A stretch of 64,000 nt of DNA from Bacillus sp. 2B10 (GTDB lineage: Bacteria > Pseudomonadota > Alphaproteobacteria > Sphingomonadales > Sphingomonadaceae): NCBI GenBank assembly GCA_003946805.1, contig RPSH01000013.1, forward strand, positions 1 through 64,000, read 5' to 3'. The notes under the pieces are model-generated. The model ran no database searches, was not told where the DNA came from, and was given only the letters and a program-made list of their open reading frames with translations. Position numbers and translations under genes: made by a program. This document shows positions 63,702 to 64,000 of the stretch, piece by piece. How positions within the stretch are numbered: the first letter of the stretch is position 1; each line of letters opens with the position of its first letter.

Positions 63702-63826
63702 CGTTCGGTTCGAGCAGCTTCGAGCCTGTCGAGAAGCGTCCGTCGAGAACTGGCCGTTTGAGGCAACCCCTTCTCGACTACGGTTCTCGACAGGCTCGAA
63801 CCTCCGCTCGAAGCAAACGGGGGGGA
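63702..63826. repeat. R1 palindromic repeat, uninterrupted copy
   Basis: This 125-bp copy gives the full reference for R1: CCGTTCGGTTCGAGCAGCTTC at the left and CCGCTCGAAGCAAACGGGGG at the right. GAGAAG and TCCGTCGAGAAC are adjacent here, showing where R3 entered the copy at 25842-26026. Confidence 0.8.
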
Positions 63827-63875
63827 CGAAGCAAAGCGGCAGGGGCGGGGAGCAGCGCATACATCCGAACAACCG

Positions 63876-63958
63876 TCACCCCAGCGCAGGCTGGGGTCTT
63901 CCGCGGCGAGGCGCGTCCTTCCTTACGGCGAGATTCCAGCCTTCGCTGGAATAACGTG
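63876..63958. repeat. R4 palindromic repeat copy at window end
   Basis: An R4 pair begins GTCACCCCAGCGCAGGCTGGGG and closes with GATTCCAGCCTTCGCTGGAAT. The internal sequence resembles the reverse of the copy at 11966-12049. No gene is seen in 63652-64000. Confidence 0.7.
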
Positions 63959-64000
63959 AGTGGCAACGTAAAACATGGCCGCTCCCACTCGCCTCCGCGG

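Overview
The window is high-GC bacterial chromosome from an alphaproteobacterium, most likely Sphingomonas or a close sphingomonad. The evidence is a circularly permuted two-piece tmRNA, an RF2 with the alphaproteobacterial SPY tripeptide, a type III polyketide synthase cluster, an rpmF-plsX-fabH-ihfA-merR run, and many palindromic intergenic repeats. No transposase, integrase, CRISPR array or tRNA gene was recognised. The window begins inside a penicillin-binding protein gene and ends in repeat-rich intergenic DNA.

Layout. 1-8060 (minus strand): a class A PBP, a four-gene type III PKS cluster (phospholipid-methyltransferase-like protein, PKS, methyltransferase, FAD oxidoreductase) and a Cdc48/p97-type AAA ATPase. 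8343-18034: a LysR regulator, cyclophilin, MgtE, a DUF1489 protein, exported MsrA, a GGDEF protein, aspartate aminotransferase, a PabB-PabC fusion and a YcbL-like hydrolase. 18343-25820: rpmF-plsX-fabH, ihfA-merR, mrcA, prfB and an exported methyltransferase. 26226-31446: a lemA-TPM-TPM-nudix operon, mscL, an Rrf2 regulator, tmRNA with an unusual triple hairpin behind it, and a TSUP permease. 31596-41138: a chorismate mutase-GH130 pair, polyprenyl synthase, nitronate monooxygenase, YjbQ, lysC, ubiG and an aldose dehydrogenase. 41325-52607: the translation and RNA operon rimP-nusA-ylxR-infB-(membrane protein)-rbfA-tdk-truB-rpsO-pnp. 52784-63651: a Tat-exported molybdoenzyme with its cytochrome b partner, flavin reductase, a TSUP permease, a NYN protein coupled to rlmN, an IalB-like protein with a histidine phosphatase, an outer-membrane barrel, dnaN, sppA and a GNAT acetyltransferase.

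The most unusual signals are RNA or DNA structures rather than genes. (1) Just behind the tmRNA tag are three consecutive hairpins with unrelated stems but almost the same 14-nt loop. (2) truB carries an in-frame palindromic repeat of about 64 codons. (3) Inside that repeat, and inside a different intergenic repeat 23 kb away, sits the same 62-nt three-way-junction element. The two copies differ only at stem positions, and five base pairs change in compensation, so structure appears to be conserved. This looks like a nested, structure-conserved miniature element that can enter other repeats and, through them, a gene. The type III PKS cluster is the only natural-product locus seen and its product is not predictable from sequence.
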